Assembly (NCBI GenBank): GCA_013151775.1
Contig: JAADHO010000052.1
Location: forward strand, 1-42,632
Direction of reading: 5' to 3'
Length of the DNA: 42,632 bases
Source: Deltaproteobacteria bacterium
GTDB lineage: Bacteria; Myxococcota_A; Polyangia; Polyangiales; Houyiibacteriaceae
A program made the position numbers and the translations under genes. This document shows, one piece after another, positions 41,769 to 42,632 of this stretch (position 1 is its first letter; each line of letters starts with the position of its first letter). The notes beneath the pieces were generated by a model. The model had not been told where the DNA came from. It saw only the letters and a program-made list of their open reading frames with translations, and did no database searches.

Positions 41769-42296
41769 ATGGCAACGCTAGCGACCGAGCAAAACGCACC
41801 CGCCCCGCCCATCCCTCAGCCCGAGCCAGAGCTCGAGCCGATCAAGAAGGTGTCGATCATCTGCTCCAAGGGCAGCCTCGACATGGCCTATCCGGGGCTG
41901 ATCCTCGCGAACGCCGCGCGCATGTCCGGCATCGAGGTCACCCTCTTCTTCACTTTCTGGGGGATGGATATCGTCACCAAGAAGAAGCTAGATCACCTCG
42001 CCGTGTCACCCGTAGGCAACCCGAGCATGGGCATGCCAACCTTCCTCGGAGGTCTCCCGGGCATGCAAGCCATGGCGAGCCACATGATGAAGAAGAAGAT
42101 GGACGAGCTCGACATCCCGCCCGTGAGCGAGATGATCGAGACCCTCGCCGACTCGGGTGCCGAGATCTACGCCTGTCGCCTCGCCGCCGACATGATGGGC
42201 CTGACCGAGGAAGACCTAGTGCCGCAGGTGAAGGAGATCATCAGCGCCATGGATTTCTTCGACCATAGTAAGGGCGCCAACATCATCTTCATCTGA
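41769..42296 (+). CDS. DsrE2-like sulfur-carrier/sulfurtransferase protein
   Basis: 175 residues from ATG 41769 with CAGGAG 7 bases upstream. After a Pro/Glu linker comes KKVSIICSKGSLDMAYPGLILANAARMSGIEVTLFFTFWGMDIV, a DsrE/DsrF/DrsH-like fold (shown in part), and YACRLAADMMGL with a conserved Cys. It matches the DsrE2 type, which works with TusA/rhodanese/SQR in passing sulfane sulfur to cytoplasmic oxidation. Last gene of the operon (38 bases after tusE). Confidence 0.85.
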   Translation: MATLATEQNAPAPPIPQPEPELEPIKKVSIICSKGSLDMAYPGLILANAARMSGIEVTLFFTFWGMDIVTKKKLDHLAVSPVGNPSMGMPTFLGGLPGMQAMASHMMKKKMDELDIPPVSEMIETLADSGAEIYACRLAADMMGLTEEDLVPQVKEIISAMDFFDHSKGANIIFI

Positions 42297-42526
42297 CGGC
42301 GGGCCCAGCCGGGGCCGCTGAGCGGCTTACCTCCTCGCCACGACCCTCGCGGTACGCTGTACCGCTTCGGCCCGGCGACGTACGCGATGACGAGGGAAGG
42401 TCCTCGCGCAGCGAGGTCCGTCCCATTCGACTCACACTTGGTTCGGCCTCGACTTCGTTGGGGTGGCTGAGCCATCACCGCCGCTGCGGTCCTTCACGCA
42501 CGTCACCCGAGTCACAACCGCAACTT
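42297..42526. other. Intergenic stretch after the sulfur operon
   Basis: No gene recognised. One imperfect hairpin, GGTCCTCG-CGCAG-CGAGGTCC (42399-42419) with a central mismatch and no T-run. Otherwise nothing I can support. Confidence 0.5.
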
Positions 42527-42632
42527 AGTCGAGGCGTCGACGTGCGCCCCGAGGCGTCGACGTGCGTAGTCGAGGCGTCGACGTGCGTAGTCGAGGCGTC
42601 GACGTGCGCCCCGCGGCGTCGACGTGCGCCCC
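42527..42632. repeat. Tandem repeat of 20-21 bp, five copies, running off the window
   Basis: GAGGCGTCGACGTGCG at 42531, 42551, 42572, 42593 and GCGGCGTCGACGTGCG at 42613, period 20, 21, 21, 20, each ending in CCCC or TAGTC. Each unit contains CGTCGACG, a palindrome. No unique spacers, so not CRISPR. Confidence 0.85.

Noticed and set aside
42527-42632. CRISPR array
   Set aside because: The units follow each other with no unique spacers, and no cas genes are present.

Overview
The window is GC-rich, high-coding-density bacterial DNA, most probably from a myxobacterium (Myxococcota; a Polyangia/Sandaracinaceae-type genome is my guess). The clearest sign is the first 117 bases, which end a protein in a MYXO-CTERM-type sorting tail (Cys-Arg motif, one membrane segment, five Arg). 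Many lipoproteins with Asp/Ala-rich linkers, PEGA and Cys-rich/fibrinogen-like surface proteins, and abundant sigma-54 signals fit the same group. I see no rRNA, tRNA, CRISPR array, prophage or insertion sequence.

Layout. 0.2-8.7 kb, mostly minus strand: tRNA dihydrouridine synthase, a membrane protein, a translationally coupled threonine synthase + second PLP enzyme, poly(A) polymerase, and a large Cys-rich surface lipoprotein. 8.8-13.6 kb: PIN-PhoH ATPase and a QEGLA-type metallopeptidase on plus, meeting PEGA protein-rsmD-coaD on minus. 13.8-17.7 kb: YHS-type lipoprotein, a stand-alone nuclease-like protein, and lipoproteins, two with a CxxCH motif. 17.8-23.8 kb: a co-directional block of HAMP protein, NhaA antiporter, DUF3347 lipoprotein, frameshifted ferric-reductase-like flavocytochrome, His/Glu-rich repeat protein, and a membrane-bound HAMP-RelA/SpoT synthetase. 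24.4-25.6 kb: a merR-merC-thioredoxin-like operon behind a textbook mer promoter. 25.8-30.8 kb: three overlapping paralogous membrane proteins, a pair of small paralogs, and a Gly/His-rich lipoprotein. 30.8-31.5 kb: an ECF-like sigma factor on minus. 31.8-37.3 kb: the rod-shape operon mreBCD-mrdA-rodA. 37.3-42.3 kb: a sigma-54 activator divergent from a sulfide-oxidation operon (SQR, DUF1641, TusE/DsrC-like, DsrE2-like). The window ends in a 20-21 bp tandem repeat.

The most notable pattern is a candidate sigma-54 regulon. Three promoters (before the YHS lipoprotein, the HAMP/nhaA/.../synthetase block, and an 80-aa membrane protein on minus) each have a good -24/-12 element. Each is preceded, 51-59 bases upstream, by two copies 21-22 bases apart of a 17-base site close to TGACC-N5-GGTTACA, always in the same orientation relative to the gene. 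The middle promoter would drive an operon running from a HAMP protein and Na+/H+ antiporter, through periplasmic metal/redox-looking proteins, to a sensor-type membrane (p)ppGpp synthetase. I infer an envelope ion/metal stress response with an alarmone output. The activator that reads these sites is not evident here: the only sigma-54 activator in the window has different candidate sites (GAAACGTTYC) at the sulfide operon.
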